Positions 8,654 to 18,867 are shown, numbered from the stretch's first letter. The stretch is DNA of 64,000 nucleotides from Bacillus cereus G9842 (GCF_000021305.1 NC_011772.1:5306001-5370000); one strand, 5' to 3'. Notes: generated by a model from the sequence alone, not told the origin. Numbers and translations are program-made.

Positions 8654-10207
8654 ATGAGCTTATTAACAGTTGAAAAATTAGGACATACATTTGGCGATCG
8701 TACATTATTTAAAGATGTATCTATGCGATTATTAGCAGGTGAGCACGTTGGATTAGTTGGTGCAAACGGTGTTGGTAAATCAACATTTATGAATATCATT
8801 ACTGGTCAGCTTATTCATGACGAAGGTCGTGTAGAATGGACACCAGGCACACATTACGGTTACTTAGATCAGCATACGGTTTTAACGCCTGGACGTACAA
8901 TTCGTGACGTACTAGCGGATGCATTTTTACCGTTATTCGAAAAGGAAACAGCTTTAAATGAAGTTACAGAAAAAATGGGAACTGCTACACCAGAAGAACT
9001 AGAAGAACTTCTTGAGCAAATGGCAGAAATACAAGATGCACTTGAAGCAGGTGGTTTCTATTTACTAGATATGAAAATTGAAGAGGCTGCACGTGGTCTT
9101 GGAATTGATGCTATTGGTTTAGATCGTGATGTTTCAGCACTAAGTGGTGGACAACGTACAAAAGTATTGCTTGCAAAGCTATTACTTGAACAACCAGAAG
9201 TGTTATTGCTTGATGAACCTACTAACTATTTAGACGTTGAACATATTCATTGGTTAACAACTTATTTAAAAGAATACCCACATGCATTCTTATTGATTTC
9301 TCATGATACGGAATTTATGAACAAATGTGTTGATGTTATTTTCCATCTAGAATTCACAAAAATGACACGCTATACAGCGACATATGAAAAATTCCTAGAA
9401 CTAGCAGAAATCAATAAAAATCAACATATAAACGCTTATGAAAAGCAGCGCGAGTTTATCAAAAAGCAAGAAGACTTCATTGCAAAGAACAAGGCTCGTT
9501 ATTCAACGACAGGTCGTGCAAAGAGTCGTCAAAAACAACTTGATCGCATGGAACTTATTGATCGTCCGGAAACAGCAATCAAACCTGAATTCTCATTTAA
9601 AGAAAGTCGTGCAAGTAGTCGCTTCGTCTTTGAAGGTGAAAATGTAGAAATCGGATATACACATCCGCTACTACCAAAGTTATCAATGACAATTGAGCGT
9701 GGTGAAAAAATTGCTATTGTTGGATGTAATGGTGTTGGTAAATCAACGCTACTAAAAACAATCTTAGGTAAAATTAAACCTTTAAACGGTAAAACAAGTC
9801 TTGGTGACTTCTTAGAGCCTGCATACTTTGAGCAAGAAGTTAAAGCTGATAATATAACACCAATTGATGATGTATGGAATACATTCCCTGGCCTAGACCA
9901 GCATCAAATTCGTGCGATGTTAGCGAAATGCGGATTAAAAAATGAACATATTTCTCGTCCATTAAGTCAATTAAGTGGTGGAGAACAAGCAAAAGTTCGT
10001 TTATGTAAGCTAATGGGTGAAGAAAGTAACTGGCTACTATTTGATGAGCCGACAAACCATCTTGATGTTACAGCAAAAGAAGAACTTAAGAAGGCTATGA
10101 AAGCATATAAAGGAACAATTCTCCTTGTATGTCACGAACCGGAATTCTATGAAGATTGGATCACAAAGGTTTGGGATGTAGAAAAATGGTCTCAAAATAG
10201 TAAGTAA
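8654..10207 (+). CDS. ABC-F family ATPase (YfmM-like)
   Basis: The ATG at 8654 has a GGAGG site 7-8 bases upstream and gives the usual ABC-F start MSLLTVEKLGHTF; an ATG at 8597 has none. The 517-residue protein has two ABC domains in one chain, with Walker A GANGVGKST (about 37-45) and GCNGVGKST (about 364-372), signatures LSGGQ and LSGGE, Walker B LLLDEPTNYLD and LLFDEPTNHLD, and no TM segments. A charged linker (about 250-310) is the P-site tRNA interaction motif. ABC-F proteins act on stalled ribosomes. Length and start resemble B. subtilis YfmM; whether it gives antibiotic resistance is not visible. Confidence 0.88.
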   Translation: MSLLTVEKLGHTFGDRTLFKDVSMRLLAGEHVGLVGANGVGKSTFMNIITGQLIHDEGRVEWTPGTHYGYLDQHTVLTPGRTIRDVLADAFLPLFEKETALNEVTEKMGTATPEELEELLEQMAEIQDALEAGGFYLLDMKIEEAARGLGIDAIGLDRDVSALSGGQRTKVLLAKLLLEQPEVLLLDEPTNYLDVEHIHWLTTYLKEYPHAFLLISHDTEFMNKCVDVIFHLEFTKMTRYTATYEKFLELAEINKNQHINAYEKQREFIKKQEDFIAKNKARYSTTGRAKSRQKQLDRMELIDRPETAIKPEFSFKESRASSRFVFEGENVEIGYTHPLLPKLSMTIERGEKIAIVGCNGVGKSTLLKTILGKIKPLNGKTSLGDFLEPAYFEQEVKADNITPIDDVWNTFPGLDQHQIRAMLAKCGLKNEHISRPLSQLSGGEQAKVRLCKLMGEESNWLLFDEPTNHLDVTAKEELKKAMKAYKGTILLVCHEPEFYEDWITKVWDVEKWSQNSK

Positions 10208-10212
10208 TCTTT

Positions 10213-10250
10213 AATAAAAAACTCCTTGTGTAGACAAGGAGTTTTTTATT
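10213..10250. terminator. Bidirectional terminator
   Basis: A 17-bp stem, AATAAAAAACTCCTTGT with ACAAGGAGTTTTTTATT around a GTAG loop, lies between the convergent ABC-F and tetR genes. Confidence 0.9.
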
Positions 10251-11124
10251 AAGAATTTTTTATATTGTAGTATCCTATAAGGCGTAAGCGAAATTCTTTT
10301 AATTCCGGATAAACCTCTAAATTTGCTAACATACCTCTAATTACCGGAATTCTTGGATTAAGCAATCGCATTTCCGCCTCTAAAACATCTAATGTTACTA
10401 GCAGCTCATCGTCCTCTAATTGATCAGCTAGAGTACGCTTAAATCCAATAATTTCTTTTAAAAAATGCTCTTTAACCTGTTCCTTAATGAGCTCTGATTT
10501 ACAAAGAAATTCTCCAAGCTTTTCTTCGTGTAAAATAGGTTCTTCCGAAGATTCTACCAAGCCATCTACTAAATTATCTACTCTTTTTAAAATAAAAGCA
10601 GAGATGTAAGATAAATCAATTTCTGTTGCTTGTAAAATAATTAATTCTAAATACCCACGGCATATGCCTTCCACCATAATTACTAAATCCAATAAATATG
10701 GCATAATCTTTTCATCATAAATGGACAATAAACTATTTCGATAAAATGCATGAGACTCTAACTTCATCCGCATCATAAATTCTTCCACTTCTTTATTAAA
10801 CGGAATCGCATTTTCTCTCGCATGCATAATAATAAACTCTTTATGCTTTTGTATATCATTAAACTGACAATGTAATTGTTTTGCAAATTTTTCACGTGGT
10901 AACAAAGACTCTTGCTCAATATCCAGCATTTTCTTTTGAATTTTGTCATAATAATATCGAAGTGTCGCTAATAAAAGCTCATCTTTTGATTTAAAATATA
11001 AGTAAAAAGCTCCCTTAGATATACCACTAGCTGTCACAATTTCCTGCACTGATGTCGCATTTACACCCTTAGTAGCAAATAACTTCATAGCCGATTCTAT
11101 AATTAAACGCTCTTTTTCTTTCAT
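10249..11124 (-). CDS. TetR/AcrR-family repressor of the divergent RND pump
   Basis: The 291-residue protein has a TetR helix-turn-helix at residues 6-52 (LFATKGVNATSVQEIVTASG, then SKGAFYLYFKSKDELL). The C-terminal region is longer than the usual 190-200 residues, giving a large ligand-binding part. It is divergent from an RND transporter gene with two perfect palindromic operators between them. The predicted role is repression of the pump and of itself; the inducer is unknown. Confidence 0.85.
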   Translation of the reverse strand: MKEKERLIIESAMKLFATKGVNATSVQEIVTASGISKGAFYLYFKSKDELLLATLRYYYDKIQKKMLDIEQESLLPREKFAKQLHCQFNDIQKHKEFIIMHARENAIPFNKEVEEFMMRMKLESHAFYRNSLLSIYDEKIMPYLLDLVIMVEGICRGYLELIILQATEIDLSYISAFILKRVDNLVDGLVESSEEPILHEEKLGEFLCKSELIKEQVKEHFLKEIIGFKRTLADQLEDDELLVTLDVLEAEMRLLNPRIPVIRGMLANLEVYPELKEFRLRLIGYYNIKNS

Positions 11125-11185
11125 ATCTTCTCTCCTAAATTTAATCTCGCATCTTATTATGGATTTATTATACCATCTCTTTTTA

Positions 11186-11215
11186 TTGACGATTGACCAA
11201 CTGGTCAGTTATATT
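11186..11215 (+). promoter_or_regulatory. Promoter of the RND transporter gene
   Basis: TTGACG (11186-11191) and TATATT (11210-11215) are 18 bp apart. An operator palindrome (11193-11208) fills the spacer, so a bound repressor would block RNA polymerase. Confidence 0.6.
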
Positions 11216-11241
11216 ATGTATTAGACTGACCAGTTGGTCAA
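11193..11241. promoter_or_regulatory. Paired TetR operators forming one large palindrome
   Basis: TTGACCAACTGGTCAG (11193-11208) and its exact reverse complement CTGACCAGTTGGTCAA (11226-11241) flank a 17-bp AT-rich centre. Each half is itself a near-perfect dyad (TGACCAACTGGTCA), so two repressor dimers could bind between the divergent promoters. Confidence 0.8.
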
Positions 11242-11264
11242 TATAATACAAAGGGAGCGCAAAC

Positions 11265-14200
11265 ATGAACAAAATCATCAATTTCTCGTTAAAAAATAAG
11301 TTCGCAGTTTGGCTACTAACCATTATTGTTACGATTGCGGGAATTTACTCTGGCCTCAATATGAAGCTGGAAACAATTCCTGATATTACAACACCGATTG
11401 TGACAGTAACTACGGTCTATCCTGGTGCTACACCAGAAGAAGTAGCCGATAAAGTTTCAAAGCCGATGGAAGAACAACTACAAAATTTAAGTGGTGTTAA
11501 CGTTGTTAGCTCATCATCTTTTCAAAACGCATCTTCTATTCAAGTAGAATACGATTTTGATAAAAATATGGAAAAAGCAGAAACAGAAATTAAAGAAGCT
11601 CTCACAAATGTAAAGCTCCCTGACGGTGTTAAAGACCCTAAGGTTTCACGAGTAAACTTCAATGCTTTTCCTGTTATTTCGTTAAGCGTAGCAAGCAAGA
11701 ATGAATCTTTAGCTACCTTAACTGAAAATGTAGAGAAAAATATTGTACCGGGCTTAAAAGGACTTGATGGTGTTGCATCTGTTCAAATTGCAGGCCAACA
11801 AGTAGATGAAGTACAGCTCGTCTTCAAGAAAGATAAAATGAAAGAACTAGGACTAAGTGAAGATACTGTAAAAAATGTAATTAAAGGATCGGATGTATCT
11901 TTACCACTTGGCCTATATACGTTTAAAGACACGGAAAAATCAGTTGTTGTAGATGGCAATATTACAACGATTAAAGCATTAAAAGAACTCAAAATCCCAG
12001 CTATACCTTCATCACCTAACGGTCAAGGTAGTCAAAATGCTGGCGCTGGTGCACAAACGCCGCAAATGAATCCAGCTGCTATGAACGGAATTCCAACAGT
12101 TACATTAGACGAAATTGCTGAAATTAAAGAAGTTGGGAAAGCAGAATCCATTTCTCGAACAAATGGAAAAGAAGCAATTGGAATTCAAATTGTGAAGGCC
12201 TCTGATGCAAATACAGTTGATGTTGTAAATGCAGTAAAAGATAAAGTAAAAGATCTTGAGAAAAAATATAAAGATTTAGAGATCATTTCAACATTCGACC
12301 AAGGTGCACCTATTGAAAAGTCAGTTGAAACAATGCTAAGCAAAGCAATTTTCGGTGCTATCTTTGCGATTGTTATTATTATGCTGTTCCTACGAAATAT
12401 TCGAACAACGTTAATCTCTGTCGTTTCAATACCACTTTCGTTATTAATTGCTGTTTTAGTCATAAAGCAAATGGATATTACGCTTAACATTATGACGCTT
12501 GGAGCAATGACAGTTGCTATAGGCCGTGTTGTTGATGACTCAATTGTTGTTATTGAAAATATTTACCGACGTATGTCGTTATCAGAAGAGAAATTGCGCG
12601 GAAGAGATTTAATTCGTGAAGCTACGAAAGAAATGTTTATTCCGATTATGTCTTCTACCATTGTGACAATCGCTGTATTCTTACCGCTAGGACTTGTAAA
12701 AGGTATGATTGGTGAAATGTTCTTACCATTCGCCTTAACTATTGTCTTCGCTTTATTAGCATCGTTACTAGTGGCTGTTACAATCGTACCAATGCTTGCC
12801 CATTCCTTATTTAAGAAAGAAAGCACGAGGGAAAAAGAGGTACATCATGAAGAGAAACCAAGCAAATTAGCAAATGGGTATAAACGTATACTTGAATGGG
12901 CTTTAAATCACAAAATTATTACATCTAGTATTGCTGTCCTTCTATTAGTTGGTAGTCTCGCACTTGTACCGGTTATCGGTGTAAGTTTCTTACCTTCTGA
13001 AGAAGAAAAAATGATTATCGCAACATACAAACCTGAACCAGGTCAAACATTAGAAGACGTTGAAAAAATTGCAACGAAAGCTGAGAAGCACTTCCAAGAT
13101 AATAAAGACGTGAAAACAATTCAGTTCTCATTAGGTGGAGAGAATCCAATGAGCCCTGGTCAAACAAATCAAGCTATGTTCTTCGTTCAATATGATAACG
13201 ACACGAAAAACTTCGAAAAAGAAAAAGAAGAAGTCGTGAAAGATTTACAAAAAATGTCTGGAAAAGGTGAATGGAAAAACCAAGACTTCGGAGCAAGTGG
13301 CGGTAGTAACGAAATTAAACTATACGTTTACGGAGATAGCTCAGAAGACATTAAGCCTGTCGTAAAAGATATTCAAAATATCATGAAGAAAAATAAAGAC
13401 TTAAAAGATATAGATTCTAGTATTGCAAAAACATATGCAGAGTACACTTTAGTCGCAGATCAAGAAAAGCTGAGTAAAATGGGCTTAACGGCTGCTCAAA
13501 TTGGAATGGGACTTTCTAATCAACATGATCGCCCTGTTCTGACAACAATTAAAAAAGACGGTAAAGATATCAATGTATATGTAGAAGCTGAAAAACAAAA
13601 TTATGAAACAATCGATGACTTAACAAATCGCAAAATTACAACACCACTTGGTAATGAAGTAGCTGTAAAAGATGTTATGACTGTAAAAGAAGGTGAAACA
13701 TCGAATACAGTAACACACCGAGATGGCCGTGTTTATGCAGAGGTTAGTGCAAAATTAACATCTGATGACGTTTCAAAAGCATCTGCTGCAGTCCAAAAAG
13801 AAGTAGATAAAATGGATCTTCCTTCTGGTGTAGATGTTTCTATGGGCGGTGTTACTAAAGATATTCAAGAATCATTCAAGCAACTTGGCCTAGCGATGTT
13901 AGCTGCGATTGCCATTGTATACTTCGTTCTTGTCGTTACATTTGGCGGTGCCCTTGCACCATTCGCAATTTTATTCTCGCTACCATTCACAATTATTGGG
14001 GCCCTTGTTGCCTTATTAATCTCTGGTGAAACATTAAGTGTATCTGCAATGATTGGGGCGCTTATGTTAATCGGTATCGTTGTAACAAACGCAATCGTGC
14101 TTATCGACCGCGTTATTCATAAAGAAAATGAAGGTTTATCAACACGTGAAGCTTTATTAGAAGCTGGTGCAACACGCTTGCGTCCAATTTTAATGACTGC

Positions 14201-14381
14201 AATTGCAACAATCGGAGCTCTTATCCCGCTTGCATTAGGATTTGAAGGTAGCGGCTTAATTTCTAAAGGACTTGGTGTAACAGTAATTGGTGGATTAACA
14301 AGTTCAACGTTATTAACACTTCTTATTGTTCCAATTGTTTATGAAGTATTAAGCAAATTTAAAAAGAAAAAAACAAAATAG
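11265..14381 (+). CDS. swrC: RND-family efflux transporter (SwrC-like)
   Basis: The 1038-residue protein has RND architecture: TM1 (about 13-30), a large extracytoplasmic loop, TM2-6, a second large loop and TM7-12. TM4 carries the GRVVDDSIVVIEN segment with the proton-relay Asp pair. The start LETIPDITTPIVTVTTVYPGA is characteristic of HAE1-like transporters and closely resembles the B. subtilis SwrC/YerP pump linked to surfactin resistance and swarming. No membrane-fusion partner gene is adjacent, as is usual for Gram-positive members. A divergent TetR repressor with two operators controls expression. Confidence 0.88.
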   Translation: MNKIINFSLKNKFAVWLLTIIVTIAGIYSGLNMKLETIPDITTPIVTVTTVYPGATPEEVADKVSKPMEEQLQNLSGVNVVSSSSFQNASSIQVEYDFDKNMEKAETEIKEALTNVKLPDGVKDPKVSRVNFNAFPVISLSVASKNESLATLTENVEKNIVPGLKGLDGVASVQIAGQQVDEVQLVFKKDKMKELGLSEDTVKNVIKGSDVSLPLGLYTFKDTEKSVVVDGNITTIKALKELKIPAIPSSPNGQGSQNAGAGAQTPQMNPAAMNGIPTVTLDEIAEIKEVGKAESISRTNGKEAIGIQIVKASDANTVDVVNAVKDKVKDLEKKYKDLEIISTFDQGAPIEKSVETMLSKAIFGAIFAIVIIMLFLRNIRTTLISVVSIPLSLLIAVLVIKQMDITLNIMTLGAMTVAIGRVVDDSIVVIENIYRRMSLSEEKLRGRDLIREATKEMFIPIMSSTIVTIAVFLPLGLVKGMIGEMFLPFALTIVFALLASLLVAVTIVPMLAHSLFKKESTREKEVHHEEKPSKLANGYKRILEWALNHKIITSSIAVLLLVGSLALVPVIGVSFLPSEEEKMIIATYKPEPGQTLEDVEKIATKAEKHFQDNKDVKTIQFSLGGENPMSPGQTNQAMFFVQYDNDTKNFEKEKEEVVKDLQKMSGKGEWKNQDFGASGGSNEIKLYVYGDSSEDIKPVVKDIQNIMKKNKDLKDIDSSIAKTYAEYTLVADQEKLSKMGLTAAQIGMGLSNQHDRPVLTTIKKDGKDINVYVEAEKQNYETIDDLTNRKITTPLGNEVAVKDVMTVKEGETSNTVTHRDGRVYAEVSAKLTSDDVSKASAAVQKEVDKMDLPSGVDVSMGGVTKDIQESFKQLGLAMLAAIAIVYFVLVVTFGGALAPFAILFSLPFTIIGALVALLISGETLSVSAMIGALMLIGIVVTNAIVLIDRVIHKENEGLSTREALLEAGATRLRPILMTAIATIGALIPLALGFEGSGLISKGLGVTVIGGLTSSTLLTLLIVPIVYEVLSKFKKKKTK

Positions 14382-14383
14382 CA

Positions 14384-14418
14384 AAAAAATAACCTCGCTA
14401 ACTGCGAGGTTATTTTTT
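14384..14418. terminator. Bidirectional terminator
   Basis: AAAAAATAACCTCGC and GCGAGGTTATTTTTT form a 15-bp stem with a 5-base loop between convergent genes; it overlaps the last codons of msrAB. Confidence 0.88.
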
Positions 14419-15375
14419 ATTTCCAAACAAGATTAAGAAATCGCCATAACCTTCTTTCTCTAATTCCTCTTTTGGAATAAATCTAAGAGCTGCGGAATTA
14501 ATGCAGTAACGAAGCCCATTCGGTCCTGGACCGTCTGGAAATACATGCCCAAGATGCGAATCTCCCTCTTTACTTCTCACTTCTGTACGTGTCATATTAT
14601 GACTCACATCCATCTTTTCTTTCACACTTGCTGACATAACTGGTTTTGTAAAACTAGGCCATCCACATCCACTATCAAATTTGTCTAGAGAAGTAAACAG
14701 CGGCTCACCTGAAACGATGTCTACATAAAGACCTTCCTCTTTATGGTTCCAATACTCATTTCGAAATGGTGGTTCTGTACCATTTTCCTGTGTTACATAA
14801 AACTGCATCTCATTGAGTTTTTCTTTTAAATGAGCATTATCCTTTGGCCAATGTTGCTTAATAAAAGCATCTCGTCCTGAGCCTTTACGATATAACTCAT
14901 AGCGGAATGTGTTTTTCTTATGATATCCTTGGTGATATTCTTCAGCTGGATAAAATGTAGCTGCTGGTAGTATTTTTGTCGCAATTGGTTTTGAAAAGCG
15001 TCCACTCTGCTCAAGCTCTTCTTTTGAGGCCTCAGCTTTTTTATGTTGTTCTTCATTATGATAAAAAATCACCGTTTCATAAGACTGCCCGCGGTCGTGG
15101 AATTGTCCCCCAATATCAGTCGGATCAATTTGTCTCCAATATATATTTAACAATTCCTCATACGGCATTTTATTTGCATCAAATGTAATTTGTACTGCTT
15201 CATAATGTCCTGTTGTTTCTGAGCACACTTCTTTATACGTTGGGTCCTCTTTATGACCGCCTGTATAACCTGAAACAACCTGTATAATTCCCTCCATCTC
15301 TTCAAATGGAGAAACCATACACCAGAAACACCCTCCAGCAAATGTAGCCAATTCTACCTTTTCATTTACAGCCAT
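14410..15375 (-). CDS. msrAB: Bifunctional methionine sulfoxide reductase MsrA-MsrB
   Basis: The protein is a fusion. The MsrA domain (about 1-155) has the catalytic GGCFWC motif at residues 14-19, reducing the S-sulfoxide epimer. The MsrB domain (about 180-315) has the SGEPLFTS...SGCGWPSF region and the catalytic RYCINSAAL near residue 290, reducing the R-epimer. No signal peptide is seen, so it is cytosolic. The ATG has a GGGGTGA ribosome site. It stands alone between two terminators. Confidence 0.93.
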   Translation of the reverse strand: MAVNEKVELATFAGGCFWCMVSPFEEMEGIIQVVSGYTGGHKEDPTYKEVCSETTGHYEAVQITFDANKMPYEELLNIYWRQIDPTDIGGQFHDRGQSYETVIFYHNEEQHKKAEASKEELEQSGRFSKPIATKILPAATFYPAEEYHQGYHKKNTFRYELYRKGSGRDAFIKQHWPKDNAHLKEKLNEMQFYVTQENGTEPPFRNEYWNHKEEGLYVDIVSGEPLFTSLDKFDSGCGWPSFTKPVMSASVKEKMDVSHNMTRTEVRSKEGDSHLGHVFPDGPGPNGLRYCINSAALRFIPKEELEKEGYGDFLILFGNKK

Positions 15376-15435
15376 TACTTCACCCCTATTCTATATTCTC
15401 CTTACAGTATGGCATAAGAAACATAATGTTATAAA

Positions 15436-15466
15436 AGAAAAAGCATCGAACATCGATGCTTTTTCT
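15436..15466. terminator. Bidirectional terminator-like hairpin
   Basis: AGAAAAAGCATCGA pairs with TCGATGCTTTTTCT around a 3-base loop. It lies just downstream (minus strand) of the AI-2E-family gene stop, before msrAB. Confidence 0.8.
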
Positions 15467-15476
15467 CTACTTCACT

Positions 15477-16511
15477 TTATTTTGTTCCAACATCCTTCTC
15501 AATTTCATCACTTGTCACGTCTAAAACATCTAGTAAGAAAATGAAGATTGGAATACCGATAATCAGTCCCCATACACCTAAGAAGTGCTCTGAGAAAATT
15601 AATACCATAAAAGTATAGAAAATCGGTAAATTTGTTTTTTGCGACATAAACTTCGGATTTAATACGTAACTTTCAAGCGCATGAATCACTGTTACGATAA
15701 CTAAAATATAAACAACGTACATAATACCGCCAATATTGTAAGCAATCATACAAAGTGGGAATAACGAAATGATAACCCCCGCTACTGGAATTAATCCAAG
15801 CAAGAAAATCATTAATGCTAAACCTAATAATTGCGGGAATCCTAATATCCATAGTGCAATCACGGATAAAACACAGTTAACAACTGCAATTAAAAATTGT
15901 GCTTCGATTACTTTTCCGAATGAACGTGCAAATTTCTTACCGAAGTACTCAATTTCAGTATAGAAAATTGCAAGCCTGCTTTCTTTAAACTTTGCAGTAA
16001 AACCAACAATACGAGATTTTTCTAGTAAGAAAAACAAACTCAAAATTAAAGAAAGTAAAACTTGAAGACCAAATTTACCAACATTCGTAATTGATTTATA
16101 CAAAATGTCTACGCCTTGTCCTACATATTTAGAAAGCTCCATATGATTGACAGCATTAACTGCATACTTAATTAGTTCACTATCTGGTGGGTTTCTTAAA
16201 AATACATTGAATTGGTAAATCAATTGTGAAATTTGTATCGTTAATACTGGTAAATATTTAAATAGCGTAATAGCAATTCCACCAATTAACATTACATATA
16301 GAAATGCTATAATAATTTTTCGATTAATAGGCATGAAATGATCTAATTTGCGGGAAATAAACTTTTGGAATCGATCCATTAAATACGTGAGAATAAACGT
16401 AATTAATATTAAATTCAACATACTTTGCAGCCCGTATAACACGAGAGCAAGTATTACTAATACGAGTAACCTCTGAAATCCTTTGCTTTGAAACAGGTTT
16501 TTTATTTGCAT
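15477..16511 (-). CDS. AI-2E/TqsA-family membrane transporter
   Basis: The 344-residue protein has about seven to eight TM helices and the family signature near the C-terminus (LNPKFMSQKTNLPIF, then the GVWGLIIGIPIFIFLL segment). The family contains YdbI, YtvI and TqsA-type permeases, some of which are Na+/H+ antiporters, so the substrate cannot be given. A weakly conserved soluble loop lies at about 150-200. The gene is monocistronic, with a terminator after it and a 320-bp upstream spacer. Confidence 0.82.
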   Translation of the reverse strand: MQIKNLFQSKGFQRLLVLVILALVLYGLQSMLNLILITFILTYLMDRFQKFISRKLDHFMPINRKIIIAFLYVMLIGGIAITLFKYLPVLTIQISQLIYQFNVFLRNPPDSELIKYAVNAVNHMELSKYVGQGVDILYKSITNVGKFGLQVLLSLILSLFFLLEKSRIVGFTAKFKESRLAIFYTEIEYFGKKFARSFGKVIEAQFLIAVVNCVLSVIALWILGFPQLLGLALMIFLLGLIPVAGVIISLFPLCMIAYNIGGIMYVVYILVIVTVIHALESYVLNPKFMSQKTNLPIFYTFMVLIFSEHFLGVWGLIIGIPIFIFLLDVLDVTSDEIEKDVGTK

Positions 16512-16834
16512 AATCGACGAATACTCTCTCCTGTCCTATAAACTAAAACGTTAATAAGTAGATTTCTCTCTTTTCTACTTTTAAATTATTCATTCATATT
16601 AAGATTTTTATAAACTCATTATATGCCTATCTTAACAGGTATATAGTAGATTACTTCTTATTTTACAATACAATGACCTAATTCAAAACGTATTCTACAT
16701 AGTATTAATGAAGATTTAAGGAAACTTACATTTTTTTAAATAGGTCTTACCACTACTGTAACATAAAAAGCAAGCTATCAGTAGAAATCTGTCCTACAAA
16801 TAGCTTGCTTTTCTTATTTTTTAAGTAAGTTTTA
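16512..16834. other. Intergenic region between AI-2E-family gene and lrgB
   Basis: The region holds the promoter side of the AI-2E-family gene and the lrgB terminator hairpin (16766-16812). The AT-rich middle (about 16560-16760) shows no ORF or RNA structure that I can support. Confidence 0.5.
16766..16812 (-). terminator. Terminator of the lytSR-lrgAB operon
   Basis: AAAAGCAAGCTA pairs with TAGCTTGCTTTT; an inner GTAG/CTAC pair lies in the loop. A-runs on the plus strand give a T-rich tail for minus-strand transcription. Confidence 0.8.
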
Positions 16835-17533
16835 CTATCCAATGAATGGCATAAACATTGGGATGACAACTACTGTTACAACCCCAACTACCGTTACAGC
16901 AATACTTGCCATCGCTGCCTCTACCTCACCCATTTCAATTCCTACTGCAACTCCTAATGCATGGCCCGCTGTTCCAAGTGCTAAACCTTTTGCAATCGGA
17001 TGCTTAACTCTAAATGTTTTTAAGAATAATGCCCCTAATGCGTATACGATAACTGCGTTGAAAATAACTGCAAACGATGTAATTGCTGGAATACCACCAA
17101 TACTTTCTGAGATTGGTAACGCAATTGCTGTTGTTGCTGCTTGTGGTAGCATTGAATTCATTACTGCTGTATCTAAACCGATTGCTTTTGCAACAATGAA
17201 CACGACAATTACTGAGCAAATAGATCCCACCACGATAGCCGATAAAATTTGCCACCAATATTTTTTCAACTTATCCACTTGCTTGTATAGTGGGATAGCG
17301 AATGCAATTGTTGCTGGTTCTAAGAAGAAACTAATCATTTTTCCGCCAGTATTATATTCTTCAAAAGTAAAGTTACCTACCTTTAGAAAGACAATCCCTA
17401 ATACCATCGCTACAAATAATGGTGTAAATAAGAAGAATCCTTTTGAATGCTTGAATAATAACGTTCCGATCCCGTATGCGATTAATGAAACGACGATTCC
17501 GAAATATGGAGTCATTGTGCTTGCCATATTCAT
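16835..17533 (-). CDS. lrgB: LrgB-family antiholin-like/pyruvate transport protein
   Basis: The 232-residue membrane protein has about six to seven TM helices and the conserved LrgB segments [19 protein letters not shown] (about 130-150) and [22 protein letters not shown] near residue 195. LrgB partners LrgA; the pair was named for effects on murein hydrolase activity in Staphylococcus, and homologous pairs in B. subtilis (PftAB) import pyruvate. It starts 29 bp after lrgA. An antisense ORF covers it, but the family match is to this strand. Confidence 0.9.
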   Translation of the reverse strand: MNMASTMTPYFGIVVSLIAYGIGTLLFKHSKGFFLFTPLFVAMVLGIVFLKVGNFTFEEYNTGGKMISFFLEPATIAFAIPLYKQVDKLKKYWWQILSAIVVGSICSVIVVFIVAKAIGLDTAVMNSMLPQAATTAIALPISESIGGIPAITSFAVIFNAVIVYALGALFLKTFRVKHPIAKGLALGTAGHALGVAVGIEMGEVEAAMASIAVTVVGVVTVVVIPMFMPFIG

Positions 17534-17562
17534 TACCTCCTAACAATATATAAATGCAATGG

Positions 17563-17994
17563 TTACGCAACCTTTCCGTGCTTGCGTCCTTTATTTACTA
17601 CTTTCAATTCTTTTGTATCTTCTGTTTCTTTTTCATCTTTTCCTAAAATAAATTGTGCAAATAATCCTGTTACAGCTAGTAAAATAACTGTTGCTACAAC
17701 AATTACAGTTAAAATTTGTACAAAATATTGTCCCATTACACCAAGAGAATTAATAACTGAAATACCTGATGGGACGAAAAGGAATCCGATAATACCTGTT
17801 AAAGCTGTTCCAAGTGATTCAACTTGCTCCAATTTAATAACTTTTAAACATAATAGACTAAATAAAATAACTAACCCGATTACCGATGAAGGCATCGGAA
17901 TTGGTAAATGTGTTGCAATAATATTAGAAATTAACATAATAGCTGAGAATATGAATGCTTGTGATAAGAAACTGTATACTTTTTTCGTACTCAT
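17563..17994 (-). CDS. lrgA: LrgA-family holin-like protein
   Basis: I start at the ATG at 17994 ([14 protein letters not shown]), which has a GAGGTGG ribosome site; an upstream in-frame ATG at 18075 would put the cre and promoter inside the gene. The 143-residue product has four TM helices, the [16 protein letters not shown] signature (about 29-44) and a charged C-terminal tail, as in CidA/LrgA. It probably forms a complex with LrgB. Position directly after lytSR and a cre site upstream suggest control by LytR and CcpA. Confidence 0.9.
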   Translation of the reverse strand: MSTKKVYSFLSQAFIFSAIMLISNIIATHLPIPMPSSVIGLVILFSLLCLKVIKLEQVESLGTALTGIIGFLFVPSGISVINSLGVMGQYFVQILTVIVVATVILLAVTGLFAQFILGKDEKETEDTKELKVVNKGRKHGKVA

Positions 17995-18026
17995 TTTGGC
18001 CACCTCTTTCGATTTGGTACCTTTAT

Positions 18027-18061
18027 TGTATAAGATGTAAGTAACGAGGTAAGCGTTTACA
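18027..18061 (-). promoter_or_regulatory. lrgAB promoter with catabolite-responsive element
   Basis: On the minus strand TGTAAACGCTTACC (18048-18061) matches the CcpA cre consensus at 13 of 14 positions. A -10 element TATACA (18027-18032) lies downstream with no good -35, typical of an activator-dependent promoter (LytR). A cre overlapping the -35 region would repress when preferred sugars are present. Confidence 0.6.
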
Positions 18062-18126
18062 TAACAGAACGTCAAATATACAGAATCAGTTACAAATATA
18101 AAAGGATGAAATACAAAAGCTGCTTC

Positions 18127-18867
18127 TTAAATACGAAGCAGCTTCTTGAGTTCTTTGGCATATGTACGGCTAACAGGTACTTTCGATCCTTCTTTCATGA
18201 TTAAATTATAAGTAGAATTGAACCATGGCTGAATTTCAGTAATATGATTAATATTTGCAATAAAGCTACGATGGACGCGCATGAAGTTTGCTTGTGGTAA
18301 CTTCTTCTCTAAAATTACAAGTGTATCATGTGTTACATATGTTTCCCTCATTGTTTTTACTGTTACTTTCCCATCTACAAGCCCTACATATATAATATCT
18401 TCAATATTCACAAGTACGATTGATTCTTCAATTGGTAATGCTAATTTATGCATCTCTGCTGTTACATCTGTCCCCTTTATTTCGTGCTTCGTTTCTATTT
18501 GCGCTTGTTTTTGTTTTTTATACTTCTTTAATGTTTGCACAATACGCTCTTCATCAAATGGTTTTAAAATGTAGTCTAACGCATCTACTTCAAATGCTTG
18601 CAACGCATATTGATCATAGGCAGTAGCAAATACAATTGCAGGTGGATTTTTCATCTTCTTTAATATATTCGCGATTTCAAATCCGTTATCATCGGATAAT
18701 TGAATATCTAAAAATACAATATCTGGTCTACATTGCATTAGTTCTTCTAATGCGTCTTCCACACAATCAGCCTCACCAACTATCTCAACTTCTTTCGTTC
18801 TCTCTAATAAATACTTTAGTTCATCACGTGCTAACATTTCATCGTCAACTACTAATACTTTTAACAC
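18127..18867 (-). CDS. lytR: LytR/AlgR-type response regulator LytR
   Basis: The 246-residue protein has an N-terminal receiver domain (acidic DDE at 8-10, phosphorylated Asp in VFLDIQLSD near 55, KPF Lys near 104) and a C-terminal LytTR DNA-binding domain (about 140-245, with FMRVHRSFIANINHI). It overlaps the 3' end of lytS by 23 bp, so the two are co-translated. The likely target is the lrgAB promoter immediately downstream. Confidence 0.93.
   Translation of the reverse strand: MLKVLVVDDEMLARDELKYLLERTKEVEIVGEADCVEDALEELMQCRPDIVFLDIQLSDDNGFEIANILKKMKNPPAIVFATAYDQYALQAFEVDALDYILKPFDEERIVQTLKKYKKQKQAQIETKHEIKGTDVTAEMHKLALPIEESIVLVNIEDIIYVGLVDGKVTVKTMRETYVTHDTLVILEKKLPQANFMRVHRSFIANINHITEIQPWFNSTYNLIMKEGSKVPVSRTYAKELKKLLRI

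Noticed and set aside
12185..12490. Antisense ORFs within the RND transporter gene (also 11783-11992 and 12563-12826)
   Set aside because: They lack ribosome sites and mirror the codon pattern of a clearly coding region.
16842..17543. 233-codon plus-strand ORF opposite lrgB
   Set aside because: It is antisense to lrgB, which matches its family well and belongs to the lytSR-lrgAB operon; no ribosome site is seen.
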